Below are positions 53,912 to 61,918 of a stretch of 64,000 nucleotides of DNA, in pieces. The DNA lies in assembly GCF_003412455.1 (NCBI RefSeq), contig NZ_QTJU01000001.1, positions 868,001 to 932,000 of the forward strand, given 5' to 3'. The number at the start of each line of letters is the position of its first letter. Positions within the stretch are counted from its first letter, which is position 1. The notes below the pieces were generated by a model that was not told the DNA's origin, did no database searches, and was given only the letters and a program-made list of their open reading frames with translations. Source of the stretch: Deminuibacter soli (GTDB lineage: Bacteria > Bacteroidota > Bacteroidia > Chitinophagales > Chitinophagaceae). The position numbers and the translations under genes were made by a program.

Positions 53912-54238
53912 ATGAAAAAGCTATTCCTGCTCTTTGCGCTGCTCACATTTGGTGTGGTAGCGGCTAACGCGCAAGACACATCTATGCACAAGATGAAAGA
54001 AGCGCACCACAAAATGAAAGATTGCATTGCAATGAAGGATGGAAAGGTTTGGGTGATGAAGGATGGAAAAACCTGGGAAATGAAAAAAGACATGACTTTG
54101 TCTGACGGTTCTGTTGTAATGAAAGATGGTTCCGTAAAAAAATCAACCGGTGAAACCGTGATGCTGAAAGAAGGCCAGTGCATTTATATGAATGGCAAAA
54201 TCAGCGACATGAAAATGAAAGATCCCGGCGGCATGTAG
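53912..54238 (+). CDS. Periplasmic DUF6799-like repeat protein
   Basis: A 108-aa protein with a signal peptide (to about ANAQ). Met/Lys-rich repeats follow, built on the unit MKDGKxWxMKDGK, with further variants VVMKDGSVKK and YMNGKISDMKM. Only one cysteine pair position is present (CIAMKDG and QCIYMNG). The family is uncharacterised; the methionine content could bind copper, a guess. It is single, with a bidirectional terminator shared with the next gene. Confidence 0.78.
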   Translation: MKKLFLLFALLTFGVVAANAQDTSMHKMKEAHHKMKDCIAMKDGKVWVMKDGKTWEMKKDMTLSDGSVVMKDGSVKKSTGETVMLKEGQCIYMNGKISDMKMKDPGGM

Positions 54239-54270
54239 CTTACAAACGAGACAAACAAAACAAGATTTTA

Positions 54271-54298
54271 AAAGCCCGGCACGTGCATGCCGGGCTTT
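54271..54298. terminator. Bidirectional terminator
   Basis: AAAGCCCGGCA and TGCCGGGCTTT arms with a 6-base loop, between convergent genes ending at 54238 and 54303. Confidence 0.9.
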
Positions 54299-54302
54299 AT
54301 AT

Positions 54303-54473
54303 TTAGCTTTTAGAACCGCCGCTCATTTTACCCAGCAGCCATATTACCAGCACTATAACAATTACCACCAGGATTATACCCCACCACATACCGGCTTTAA
54401 ATATGGTACCGATAGCCTGGCAACTGCTTAATGCAACTGCAAGCGCCAACATAAAAGGAAGTACACGTTTCAT
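54303..54473 (-). CDS. Small membrane lipoprotein, 56 aa
   Basis: It starts MKRVLPFMLALAVALSSC, a lipoprotein signal, followed by a second membrane segment (WWGIILVVIVIVLVIWLL) and a short polar tail. Tiny proteins of this type are widespread in Bacteroidota and have no known function. The start at 54473 is chosen over 54485 so that the lipobox is at the usual distance. Confidence 0.65.
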   Translation of the reverse strand: MKRVLPFMLALAVALSSCQAIGTIFKAGMWWGIILVVIVIVLVIWLLGKMSGGSKS

Positions 54474-54554
54474 ATGGTTCAACATTTATTTGATGTTATA
54501 AATAATTAGCAAAGCAGTTAGAAATATTATGCCAAAGTTTACCGTTCCAGCTTA

Positions 54555-54941
54555 TCAGGGCTGCGGCATCGAATGCAGGCCAATACGGTTTCCCTCTGTA
54601 TCTATAATTACAGCCATGTAGCCATACTCGGGCGTTATCTGTGTTTTAGGAACCATTATCTTGCCGCCGGCCTGCGTTACTTTATCCAGTATCCACTGCA
54701 CATCGGGGTTGGCATTGAGGTAAATTAGCGGCCCGTCTGTTTCGGAAGGCTTGTGAAAACCACCGCTGTCGCACAAGGCACCACCTACGCCTGTCATATC
54801 TTTTAAGGGGAACATGCGCATTTTCAGGTTCGGCATTTCCATGGGTATCATATTGATCCCGAAAATGGTTTCATAAAAACGCTGGGCGCGGTCAAGGTCG
54901 GTCGCCGGTATTTCAAACCAGCTGATGGCATTGCTGAAGAT
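54555..54941 (-). CDS. VOC-family (glyoxalase/dioxygenase fold) protein
   Basis: A 128-aa protein of two beta-alpha-beta-beta-beta modules. SWFEIPATDLDRAQRFYETIFG opens the first, and VTQAGGKIMVPKTQI followed by AVIIDTEGNRIGLHS closes the second. Candidate metal or substrate residues are the E in WFEIP and the H in GLHS. The role could be isomerase, dioxygenase or antibiotic binding and cannot be set from sequence. The ATG at 54941 is used because the fold begins directly after it. Confidence 0.85.
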   Translation of the reverse strand: MFSNAISWFEIPATDLDRAQRFYETIFGINMIPMEMPNLKMRMFPLKDMTGVGGALCDSGGFHKPSETDGPLIYLNANPDVQWILDKVTQAGGKIMVPKTQITPEYGYMAVIIDTEGNRIGLHSMPQP

Positions 54942-55086
54942 CATGGTACAGTAGTTTTCAGTACTTACAAAATACAATCAATAAGGTTGTACCGCAGCTG
55001 CGTGTTTAACATCCGGGGTGCCGGCTGTAACCTGCCCGTTTTAATCTCCTTTTATAGTTTTCAGCCTTGCTTTAGGCGCTATTTAA

Positions 55087-55117
55087 TTGCACGGGGCAGT
55101 ACTGCATTGTAATTTTG
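55087..55117 (+). promoter_or_regulatory. Promoter of small RNA copy 1
   Basis: TTG at 55087-55089 (within TTTAATTG), a 20-base spacer and a perfect TAATTTTG at 55110-55117. The context and spacing are the same as at copy 2. Confidence 0.75.
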
Positions 55118-55123
55118 TTTCAG

Positions 55124-55233
55124 CAATAAGGGCAACAGAATCAGTTGCGACATTTGCACTCAACTAAATACAAAAAGGTGTTTTTCATAGGTTAGCAACG
55201 GCCTGCTTTTTCCAAAGCCAAGGCCTTTTTTTT
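55124..55233 (+). ncRNA. Small RNA gene, copy 1 of a two-member family
   Basis: A transcript of about 110 nt is predicted, with the start estimated from the promoter. Order: hairpin 1 (GCAAC 55132-55136 with GTTGC 55144-55148); an AACTAAA element; a 27-nt core at 55177-55203 that begins GGTGTTTTTCATAGG and is identical in copy 2; and a terminator hairpin. The terminator stem is GGCCT/AGGCC outside and GCTTT/AAAGC inside, with a TTCC loop and a 2-base bulge, followed by eight T. It lies 57 bases before the DUF3820 gene but ends in a full terminator, so it is a separate RNA. Target unknown. Confidence 0.75.
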
Positions 55234-55290
55234 GCCCCTGCACCAACGCTGTTTAAATACATTTATCTTGCCGCTTTTTAAACAGTATAC

Positions 55291-55527
55291 ATGCAAACTC
55301 CGGAGCAGCCCGCCGCCAATCCCATATTACAACAACTGGTTACCATGAAAATGCCCTTTGGCAAATACAAGGATCATTTGCTGTGCGACCTGCCTGTTTC
55401 TTACCTCGAATGGTTTCAGCGCAAAGGATTTCCCAAAGGTTCTATGGGCATGTTACTGCAAACCATGTATGAAATAAAACTCAACGGGCTGGAATACCTG
55501 CTGGAACCCCTGAAGCGCAAACGGTAA
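55291..55527 (+). CDS. DUF3820 protein, 78 aa
   Basis: A short cytosolic protein. MPFGKYKDHLLCDLPVSYLEWF is the diagnostic core of DUF3820, a small domain sometimes annotated as a quorum-sensing-regulated factor and also found attached to exonucleases. Its own function is unknown. It lies between a small RNA gene and the AsmA-like gene, whose start is 30 bases beyond its stop, so the two genes are probably co-transcribed. Confidence 0.85.
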   Translation: MQTPEQPAANPILQQLVTMKMPFGKYKDHLLCDLPVSYLEWFQRKGFPKGSMGMLLQTMYEIKLNGLEYLLEPLKRKR

Positions 55528-55557
55528 TTGGTACGGTTTTGCTGATACATTAGTTCT

Positions 55558-57231
55558 ATGAAAAAGCTACTGATTGTATCAGCCATTGTGCTTGTGGCCG
55601 GCGCAGCCGGCGTACTGGCCTACCTGCATTTTACCAGGAACAAAGACCTTACGCCGCTTGTAACCAAAAAACTGCAGCAACTGGTGCATGATGGCTCGGG
55701 CGGCTTGTACAACCTGAAAGTAGATAGCATTGAGCTGGATGTAATTGCCGGCAATATCCTGCTGTACAATGCCAGCCTGCAGGCCGATTCTTCAGTATTG
55801 CAACAAATGAAACAGACCAACCGCGCGCCTGAAAACGTGTTTCGCGTATCGGTTAAACTGCTCGATTTAAAAGGTCTTTCCCCGAAAACGCTGCTCGACA
55901 AAAAGAATATTGATCTCAGTACCCTGCATATACGGGAACCAAAAGTGGAAATATTTCACCAAACAGCCAGTGAAGCCAAATCGCCGGACAGCCTGTACCA
56001 TAAAATAGGGAAGGAACTGCATTCTTTTAAACTCGGCGATCTGCTGCTTGATAAAATTGCCTTTACCTACTACGACCTCGACAAAGGAGGCAAAACAACG
56101 CACCTCGACAACCTGAGTTGCCATTTCACCAACATACTGGTTGATTCTACCACACAGCACGATACCACGCGTTTTTTATTCGCGAAAGAAGCGGTGTTGC
56201 TGCTCAGCAATTATGAGCACATCAGCAAAAGTGGTTTGTATCGCTTTGCTATTGATTCTATGACCATGGTGGCTACCTCGCGGCAGATACATATCCGCAA
56301 CCTTACCCTGCGGCCTGCAGGCAAAAAAGAAGACTTCAGCAGCAAAATAAAACTCCGGCAAGACCGCTATGATTTACACATCAGCAATATTTCTGCGAGC
56401 AATGTGGATTGGTTTAACCTCCTCATCAACAAAACCATGATTGCCGATGAAGTGAACATTTCAAACGGCAGCTGGGAAATATTCAGCGACCAGCGGGTGC
56501 CTCCTTCCAATGAATCGAAACTCGGCTCCTTCCCGCATCAGAAACTCACCCAACTGCTGATGCCGGTGTATATAAAAAATATACGGATACATGACCTCGA
56601 TATCATTTACCAGGAGTTTAACCCGCTTTCAGGCCAGAAAGGTACCGTTGAGTTTTACCATGCAGATGGCGTGATTAGCAATGTAACCAATGCAGTGGAT
56701 AAAATAAAAGCCAACCAGTACATGGAAATAAAAGCCCATGCAGCTTTTATGCAGCAGGCAAGAATTGATGCCACCATACGGTTTGATTTAAAAAATGCGG
56801 CAGCCGGTTTATTTACAGTAGATGGCAAAGTAGGCAACATGGATGTTACACACCTTAACAAGGCCACTATTCCGCTGGGCCTGTTTGATGTAAAAAGCGG
56901 TACCCTGAAACAGTTTACGTTTCACATGGAAGGCAATAACCGCAGGTCTGCTGCAACCACCAGTGTTACGTACAGCGATCTTAAAGTAAATGCCATGGCC
57001 AAAGATGAAGACCATCCCGGGGAAGTAAAGAAAAAAGGACTGGCCACATTTATTGCCAACAATTTCATGCTCGCCAAATCGAGCCCTGACAAAGGCAGTT
57101 CGCCCATTGAACAGCATGTAACCTTTACCAAAACACCACAGCAAACGTTCTGGGGCTTTATCTGGAAAACAGTGATGGAAGGCATACGCCCATCTATTAA
57201 GGGGCAAAAAGAGAAGAAAAAAGATGCATAG
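55558..57231 (+). CDS. AsmA/DUF748-like envelope protein, 557 aa
   Basis: A protein with one N-terminal membrane helix (LLIVSAIVLVAGAAGVLAYL) and a long beta-rich periplasmic region. Repeated stretches such as LYNLKVDSIELDVIAGNILLYNASL and IRNIRIHDLDIIYQ-like strands are typical of the AsmA and TamB group (bridge-like proteins that move lipids). It ends in a Lys-rich tail (KGQKEKKKDA). The superfamily match is by pattern rather than motif. It is the second gene after DUF3820, and a small RNA gene follows at 57420. Confidence 0.65.
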   Translation: MKKLLIVSAIVLVAGAAGVLAYLHFTRNKDLTPLVTKKLQQLVHDGSGGLYNLKVDSIELDVIAGNILLYNASLQADSSVLQQMKQTNRAPENVFRVSVKLLDLKGLSPKTLLDKKNIDLSTLHIREPKVEIFHQTASEAKSPDSLYHKIGKELHSFKLGDLLLDKIAFTYYDLDKGGKTTHLDNLSCHFTNILVDSTTQHDTTRFLFAKEAVLLLSNYEHISKSGLYRFAIDSMTMVATSRQIHIRNLTLRPAGKKEDFSSKIKLRQDRYDLHISNISASNVDWFNLLINKTMIADEVNISNGSWEIFSDQRVPPSNESKLGSFPHQKLTQLLMPVYIKNIRIHDLDIIYQEFNPLSGQKGTVEFYHADGVISNVTNAVDKIKANQYMEIKAHAAFMQQARIDATIRFDLKNAAAGLFTVDGKVGNMDVTHLNKATIPLGLFDVKSGTLKQFTFHMEGNNRRSAATTSVTYSDLKVNAMAKDEDHPGEVKKKGLATFIANNFMLAKSSPDKGSSPIEQHVTFTKTPQQTFWGFIWKTVMEGIRPSIKGQKEKKKDA

Positions 57232-57382
57232 AAAAAGCTGTTATGTTAATTATGCGTACAGCACCATCATCAAAGTTCAAACGTCGATGGCGGATTAACT
57301 GCAAAAGCTGCATAAATACACACAGTAAAGCAATCTTTAATGTATTTTTTAAAAAATTTGATGGTCTTTATTGGTTATTTAA

Positions 57383-57413
57383 TTGTGTAGCACTCAGCCT
57401 TGATGTACCTTTA
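57383..57413 (+). promoter_or_regulatory. Promoter of small RNA copy 2
   Basis: TTG at 57383-57385 (within TATTTAATTG), a 20-base spacer and TACCTTTA at 57406-57413 (one mismatch). The -33 context and spacer length equal those of copy 1. Confidence 0.65.
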
Positions 57414-57419
57414 CATTAC

Positions 57420-57517
57420 AAAACAACAACAACTACACCAGTAGTTCACATAACTAAAGATGGTGTTTTTCATAGGTTAGCAACGGCCCGCCTTGTCCAA
57501 GGCATGGGCCTTTTTTC
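57420..57517 (+). ncRNA. Small RNA gene, copy 2 of a two-member family
   Basis: A transcript of about 97 nt is predicted. Hairpin 1 has perfect 6-base arms AACTAC (57431-57436) and GTAGTT (57441-57446). An AACTAAA element and the 27-nt core (57462-57488, identical to copy 1) follow. The terminator hairpin is GGCCC/GGGCC outside and GCCTT/AAGGC inside, with a GTCC loop and a 2-base bulge, then six T. Compared with copy 1 the stems differ in sequence but keep pairing. Its end touches the stop of the convergent receptor gene at 57520. Confidence 0.75.
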
Positions 57518-57519
57518 TT

Positions 57520-59958
57520 TTAGGTACGTACCCTGTTTTGTTCATCTGCAGCGCCTTCATGTCTGCCCGCAGGTTTATCACTCAAGACTTTCCCGAAACG
57601 CCAGGTAAACGAAATATTGATCACACGCGAATCGCGCTTCTGTATAAAATGTTCGTGCACGTTCTGGTAAAAAATATCGCCGTTGGTTACACGCGTATAA
57701 AAGATATCGCGTGCATTGAGTTTAATAGTTCCCTTGTTATGCAACACCTGTTTTGAAATGCCGGCCGACACATCGCCCTGCGGCTGTATCCTGAACTGCC
57801 CTTCCACATCTTTTGAATTATAATAACCCGACAACTCTGCTGCCCAGCCGTGTTTAAACTTAAACTGGTTGTTGGCGTTGAACTGCCCGTTAAAGGCACT
57901 TGTTTTTACATCATCTCCATTATTGTAGCCTCGCACGGTTTTGTAATTGATATCGCTGTGCAGTGTAGTGCTGAACCAGGGAGCCACCTGCAGCTGTGCA
58001 TTAAAGCTTACCCCGGCTGTTTGCAGGTTGCCCAGGTTGCCTTGCCCCAGTATGGTAATATTATCAAACGAGTTGAAGATCTCGGTCATGAACTGCGTGG
58101 TACGGCTATAATTAAGCGTAGCAGTAAACATGCCCTTATACACGTAGCTCAGTTCAATATTGTTGGTGTATTGCGGGTTCAGGAAAGGGTTGCCCTGTTC
58201 ATAGGTGTATTTGTTGATAAAGAAAATAAACGGGTTCAGCTGCTGGTAGCCCGGCCTGTCTATACGGCGGCCAAGCGACAAAGAAAACTGGTTGTTTGTA
58301 TTTACGTTATAGGTAATGTAAGCCGTGGGAAACAGGCTGCCATAGCTGCGCTTAAAAGAAGAATCTGCCTTTTGCGCATTACCCAGCTGATGCCCTTTGG
58401 CCTGGGTGTTCTCGTAACGCAAGCCCCCCTGTAATTGCCACTTGCCTATTTGCCCGTTCAGGTTTATATAGGCTGCATTAATATTTTCCCTGTAAATAAA
58501 ATGGTTGGTTTTGCCATAATCAGGCAACCAGTTGCCGCCAACAAGATTATAGTACCCGGCAGTGTTGTCGGTTTTTACATAACTGCTTTTTGCACCTGCT
58601 TCAAGCTTTAAACCATGACTAAATGTTTTGGTGTAATCTGCCTTGGCTGCAAAAATGTCAATCTTCGATGGCAGGTCGCCCTTAATGGTTTCATCCGTTT
58701 CCGGTTTATTGGTGGGGTAAGTTGTGTTGTTGAAAAACTGCTGAGCAGTGGATGACTGATAGGTAATATAATCCAGGTCGGCCGACAAATCCTGCGTGGA
58801 ATCAAACTGGTGATGCAGGTTCAGGTTAATGCCGCCGTTTTTCCAGCGGTTGAAATCGGTATTGGCAGTGGTTGTCACAGAATCGGCGTGGCCGGCTGCA
58901 TTGTTCCAGAAGCCGGTGCTGGCGTTGTAAATATTGCGTGGCGCAATAAAACCAGTGCCTGTGATACCGATGGTGGTTTTGCGGCTCAGGTTGTAATCCA
59001 TTCCCAGTTTCAGGTTGTTAGAATGGCGTTTGAAAATAATGTTGGTAGGCTGGTCAAACACAGATGCGATTGTTTTTCCATCCTGCTCATAATAAGTGCG
59101 GGTAAGGTGCAGGTTATTAAAATCTTTGTTGCTGTTATAACTGTAGTTGGCAAACACGTTCAGTTTGCTGCTTCGGTAATTGAGGTTAATGCTGTTGCTT
59201 GATTTGGCATAACGGCCCTGCCCGTACCCGGCGGTAATGCTGCCATTGAAACCGCGTGTTTTATTTTTCTTTGTTTTGATATTGATTACGCCTGCATTGC
59301 CCGATGCATCGTACCGGGCCGAAGGGTTCGTCATAATTTCAATTTGATCAAGCTGGTTGGCGTTCATGTTAGTGAGCAGGTTAGCCAGGTCGGTACCCGA
59401 CATATAGGCAGGCTTGCCATCGAGCATCACCAGCACATTCTGCTTGCCTTTTAAACTGATGTTCCCATCCTTGTCAACCGTTACGCCGGGCGACTTTTCG
59501 AGCACTTCCAGGGCTGTTGCACCTACGTTTGAAATGGATGCATCTACATTCACCACCATCTTGTCGGGTTTAATTTCGAGCAAAGGTTTTTTACTCACAA
59601 CGGTCACACCACCGATAGCTGCGGCTGTTTGGGTAAGACTGAAACTGCCCAGCACCACAGGCTTTGCTTCAATGGTAACAGGTGCGGAATAATAGGCGGC
59701 ATGGCCTATGGCTGAAACAGCAACCAGGTAATGGCCGGCAGCTACCTGTTCAAACACAAACAGGCCGTCTTTGGCAGTCACTGTCATTTTTACCAACGAT
59801 GAATCAGCCAGTTTTAACAAAGTAACCGTAGCACCTTCTACGGGTTTCTCATCAGCGCTTTTTACGGTACCGCTCACAGCAACACCTGTTGCCTGTGCCT
59901 GTGAAACAATAACCATAGACAGCACCATCAAATACAACAGGAGTAAGCGTTTTCTCAT
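57520..59958 (-). CDS. TonB-dependent receptor-like outer-membrane barrel protein
   Basis: An 812-aa protein with a signal peptide (MRKRLLLLYLMVLSMVIVSQAQ) and a carboxypeptidase-regulatory-like domain (about 27-110). The plug has LEVLEKSPGVTVDKDGNISL, VLVMLDGKPAYMSG and IEIMTNPSARYDASGNAGVINI. A large barrel follows. This belongs to the OMP_b-brl_3 branch, whose substrates are often unknown; it lacks the SusC-type TonB box pattern and has no SusD partner. The barrel ends with SFTWRFGKVL, followed by an unusual polar tail of about 20 residues. Confidence 0.87.
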   Translation of the reverse strand: MRKRLLLLYLMVLSMVIVSQAQATGVAVSGTVKSADEKPVEGATVTLLKLADSSLVKMTVTAKDGLFVFEQVAAGHYLVAVSAIGHAAYYSAPVTIEAKPVVLGSFSLTQTAAAIGGVTVVSKKPLLEIKPDKMVVNVDASISNVGATALEVLEKSPGVTVDKDGNISLKGKQNVLVMLDGKPAYMSGTDLANLLTNMNANQLDQIEIMTNPSARYDASGNAGVINIKTKKNKTRGFNGSITAGYGQGRYAKSSNSINLNYRSSKLNVFANYSYNSNKDFNNLHLTRTYYEQDGKTIASVFDQPTNIIFKRHSNNLKLGMDYNLSRKTTIGITGTGFIAPRNIYNASTGFWNNAAGHADSVTTTANTDFNRWKNGGINLNLHHQFDSTQDLSADLDYITYQSSTAQQFFNNTTYPTNKPETDETIKGDLPSKIDIFAAKADYTKTFSHGLKLEAGAKSSYVKTDNTAGYYNLVGGNWLPDYGKTNHFIYRENINAAYINLNGQIGKWQLQGGLRYENTQAKGHQLGNAQKADSSFKRSYGSLFPTAYITYNVNTNNQFSLSLGRRIDRPGYQQLNPFIFFINKYTYEQGNPFLNPQYTNNIELSYVYKGMFTATLNYSRTTQFMTEIFNSFDNITILGQGNLGNLQTAGVSFNAQLQVAPWFSTTLHSDINYKTVRGYNNGDDVKTSAFNGQFNANNQFKFKHGWAAELSGYYNSKDVEGQFRIQPQGDVSAGISKQVLHNKGTIKLNARDIFYTRVTNGDIFYQNVHEHFIQKRDSRVINISFTWRFGKVLSDKPAGRHEGAADEQNRVRT

Positions 59959-60181
59959 TTACGATTTTTTGTAAGGATGAATGGATGCACAATCTGCGAA
60001 TGTAAAATTGCAGCACCACAACCAACACAAAAAAGTATTTGGGGTGAGCGGAAAGAATAATGTACGAAAGGTTTCTTATACAGTTCAAATGGATTTTTCC
60101 GCCTTTCGCATAAACGTTTTATCCATTTGTACAAACTGGTATGTGAATTGCACCGTACGTACAAACCAAAATCACGTACAC

Positions 60182-60340
60182 ATGAAAAGGAAATGGAAGC
60201 TCAAGGAAAAATGGACCCGGGCTGTTGTAAGGCTCACCGGCAGCCGTGCTAAAAAAAGCAAAGTGATGAAAGACGGATTTGAAATAATCCAGGAGGTAGA
60301 TGCCATTGAAGATGCAGCCTACTATTTTCCAAAATCCTGA
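60182..60340 (+). CDS. Possible small basic/acidic protein, 52 aa
   Basis: A frame starting MKRKWKLKEKWTRAVV, with a Lys/Arg-rich first half and an acidic second half (IIQEVDAIEDAAYYF). A longer frame from 59981 exists, but its first part looks non-coding. It resembles nothing I know. No other gene lies in 59959-60575, and no terminator follows. Confidence 0.4.
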   Translation: MKRKWKLKEKWTRAVVRLTGSRAKKSKVMKDGFEIIQEVDAIEDAAYYFPKS

Positions 60341-60575
60341 TCACACCATGCAGTTAATTGTACAAACCTACTTTCCCCATTCCTCAGCATGCCACACCTT
60401 CCCTTACGGGTGTGCCGGCATTTTATTGCCCTGTTAACCGGTTGCCTCATTAACCGGCCGTTACTGTATTGCCTTTCCTTTACCGGTGTTTCCTGTTATG
60501 CGCCACCAACCGGTTGCCGCCAACTTCCTGTTTACACATATTTAATGATACCTTTACAGCTTAGAAACATTTGCT

Positions 60576-61409
60576 ATGATTAAAGTTGGGGAATACAATT
60601 TGTTGAAAGTTTTGCGCAAGGTTGAATTCGGGGTGTACCTCGATGACGGCCATGAAGGAATATTGCTTCCCAAACGGTTTGTACCGCGCGGCCTCAACAC
60701 CGGCGATGAAATAAAAGTGTTTCTATACCATGATTCAGACAACCGTCTTATTGCCACCACGCAACAGGCCAAAATAAGTGTGGGTGAAATAGCCATGCTG
60801 AAGGCCGTTTCGGTAACACCGCAGGGCGCGTTTCTTGACTGGGGTTTAATGAAAGACCTGTTTGTAGCCAAATCGCAGCAAATCACCAGCATGCGCAGCG
60901 GTGGTTTGTACCTGGTGCGCGCCTATATTGACGAGCAGACCGGCCGTGTAGCGGCAACCGAAAAACTGGATCACACACTCAGCAACGAGCACCTCACAGT
61001 AAAAGAAAAAGATGAAGTAGACCTGGTAGTATACCGCCGCAGTGATGTGGGTTACGTGGTTATTATTAATGGCATGCATACCGGCCTGCTGTACTTTAAT
61101 GAAGTGTATACCGACCTGGAGCCAGGCAACAGGCTGAAAGGCTTTATCAAAAAAATACGCGAAGACAACAAGATTGATGTGGTAGCCGGCAAGGCAGGTT
61201 ACGAGAAAGTAGATGATGCCACGGCAAAGGTGCTGCAGTTGCTGAAGCAGCACAATGGCTACCTGCCTTATAATGACAAGAGTGACCCGGAAGATATATA
61301 CCAATTTTTTGGTATGAGTAAAAAGACGTTTAAAATGACAACCGGCGCGTTATACAAGCAACAGAAAATTAATTTTACCAAAACCGGTATACAGCTATTG
61401 GAAGACTGA
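60576..61409 (+). CDS. CvfB/YitL-like S1 RNA-binding protein
   Basis: A 277-aa cytosolic protein with three S1-like OB domains. The first is about 1-60 (VEFGVYLDDGHEGILLPKRFVP), the second about 65-135 (VTPQGAFLDWGLMKDLFV), the third about 145-210 (VGYVVIINGMHTGLLYFNEV). A C-terminal winged helix follows (PEDIYQFFGMSKKTFKMTTGALYK). The layout is that of CvfB (YitL), an RNA-binding regulator in Firmicutes whose homologs are common in Bacteroidota. A -7-like TACCTTTA lies about 20 bases upstream. Confidence 0.9.
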   Translation: MIKVGEYNLLKVLRKVEFGVYLDDGHEGILLPKRFVPRGLNTGDEIKVFLYHDSDNRLIATTQQAKISVGEIAMLKAVSVTPQGAFLDWGLMKDLFVAKSQQITSMRSGGLYLVRAYIDEQTGRVAATEKLDHTLSNEHLTVKEKDEVDLVVYRRSDVGYVVIINGMHTGLLYFNEVYTDLEPGNRLKGFIKKIREDNKIDVVAGKAGYEKVDDATAKVLQLLKQHNGYLPYNDKSDPEDIYQFFGMSKKTFKMTTGALYKQQKINFTKTGIQLLED

Positions 61410-61918
61410 AAAAAAAGATTATTTTTATTCGTTCATTGTCGGATTTTATCCAATATATCAAGAAAAGCTACCGGGAAAAGGTGTTTTTAGGATTGCACCT
61501 TTCCGTCCGGGTAAGCAAGCAACCCAAAATCTTACCAACCCCACGTCAGCGATACTTGCCGCCATATAAAAATGAGCCGGGCAGTATGGCCTCCAATTAA
61601 AAGCAGACGCATTGCATAAAACAATGCGTTATGGTTTTTTCTTATTAGCGGCACAGCCGTTTCACATGGGAGAATAACTATGTTTTTTCTGTTGCAAAAC
61701 TGTTGTTTTTCACATTTTTTGTCAGGTGTAACCGCAGTAATTTGGGTGCATCAATTGATAAAAGAAGCGGAAGCAAATATCCGTCGGTGTAAATGTTCAA
61801 GATACATTTATCCCCTGACCGGGAAATAATGGTACGCATATGAATAGATCTGTTTATCTAAAAAAGCCAGGCGGGAAAAAAAATTAAAAAGCCTTTAAAT
61901 TAAGGGCCGGGTTATCCT
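61410..61918. other. Intergenic region with a series of hairpins
   Basis: No supported gene. Three stem-loops follow each other on the plus strand: 61471-61510 (CCGGG, AAAGGTG with CACCTTT), 61561-61590 (GCCATA with TATGGC) and 61607-61629 (ACGCATTG with CAATGCGT, followed by T6 at 61635-61640). It could be a long 3' untranslated region of the CvfB-like gene or a separate structured RNA. The rest, to 61918, shows nothing. Confidence 0.5.
61607..61640 (+). terminator. Terminator about 200 bases beyond the CvfB-like gene
   Basis: Perfect 8-base arms ACGCATTG and CAATGCGT with a 7-base loop; a T6 run begins five bases after the stem. Confidence 0.65.

Noticed and set aside
61477-61490. Possible third copy of the small RNA core (AAAGGTGTTTTTAGG)
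   Set aside because: It shares only GGTGTTTTT with the 27-nt core, lacks CATAGGTTAGC, and forms its own hairpin with CACCTTT. Treated as chance similarity.
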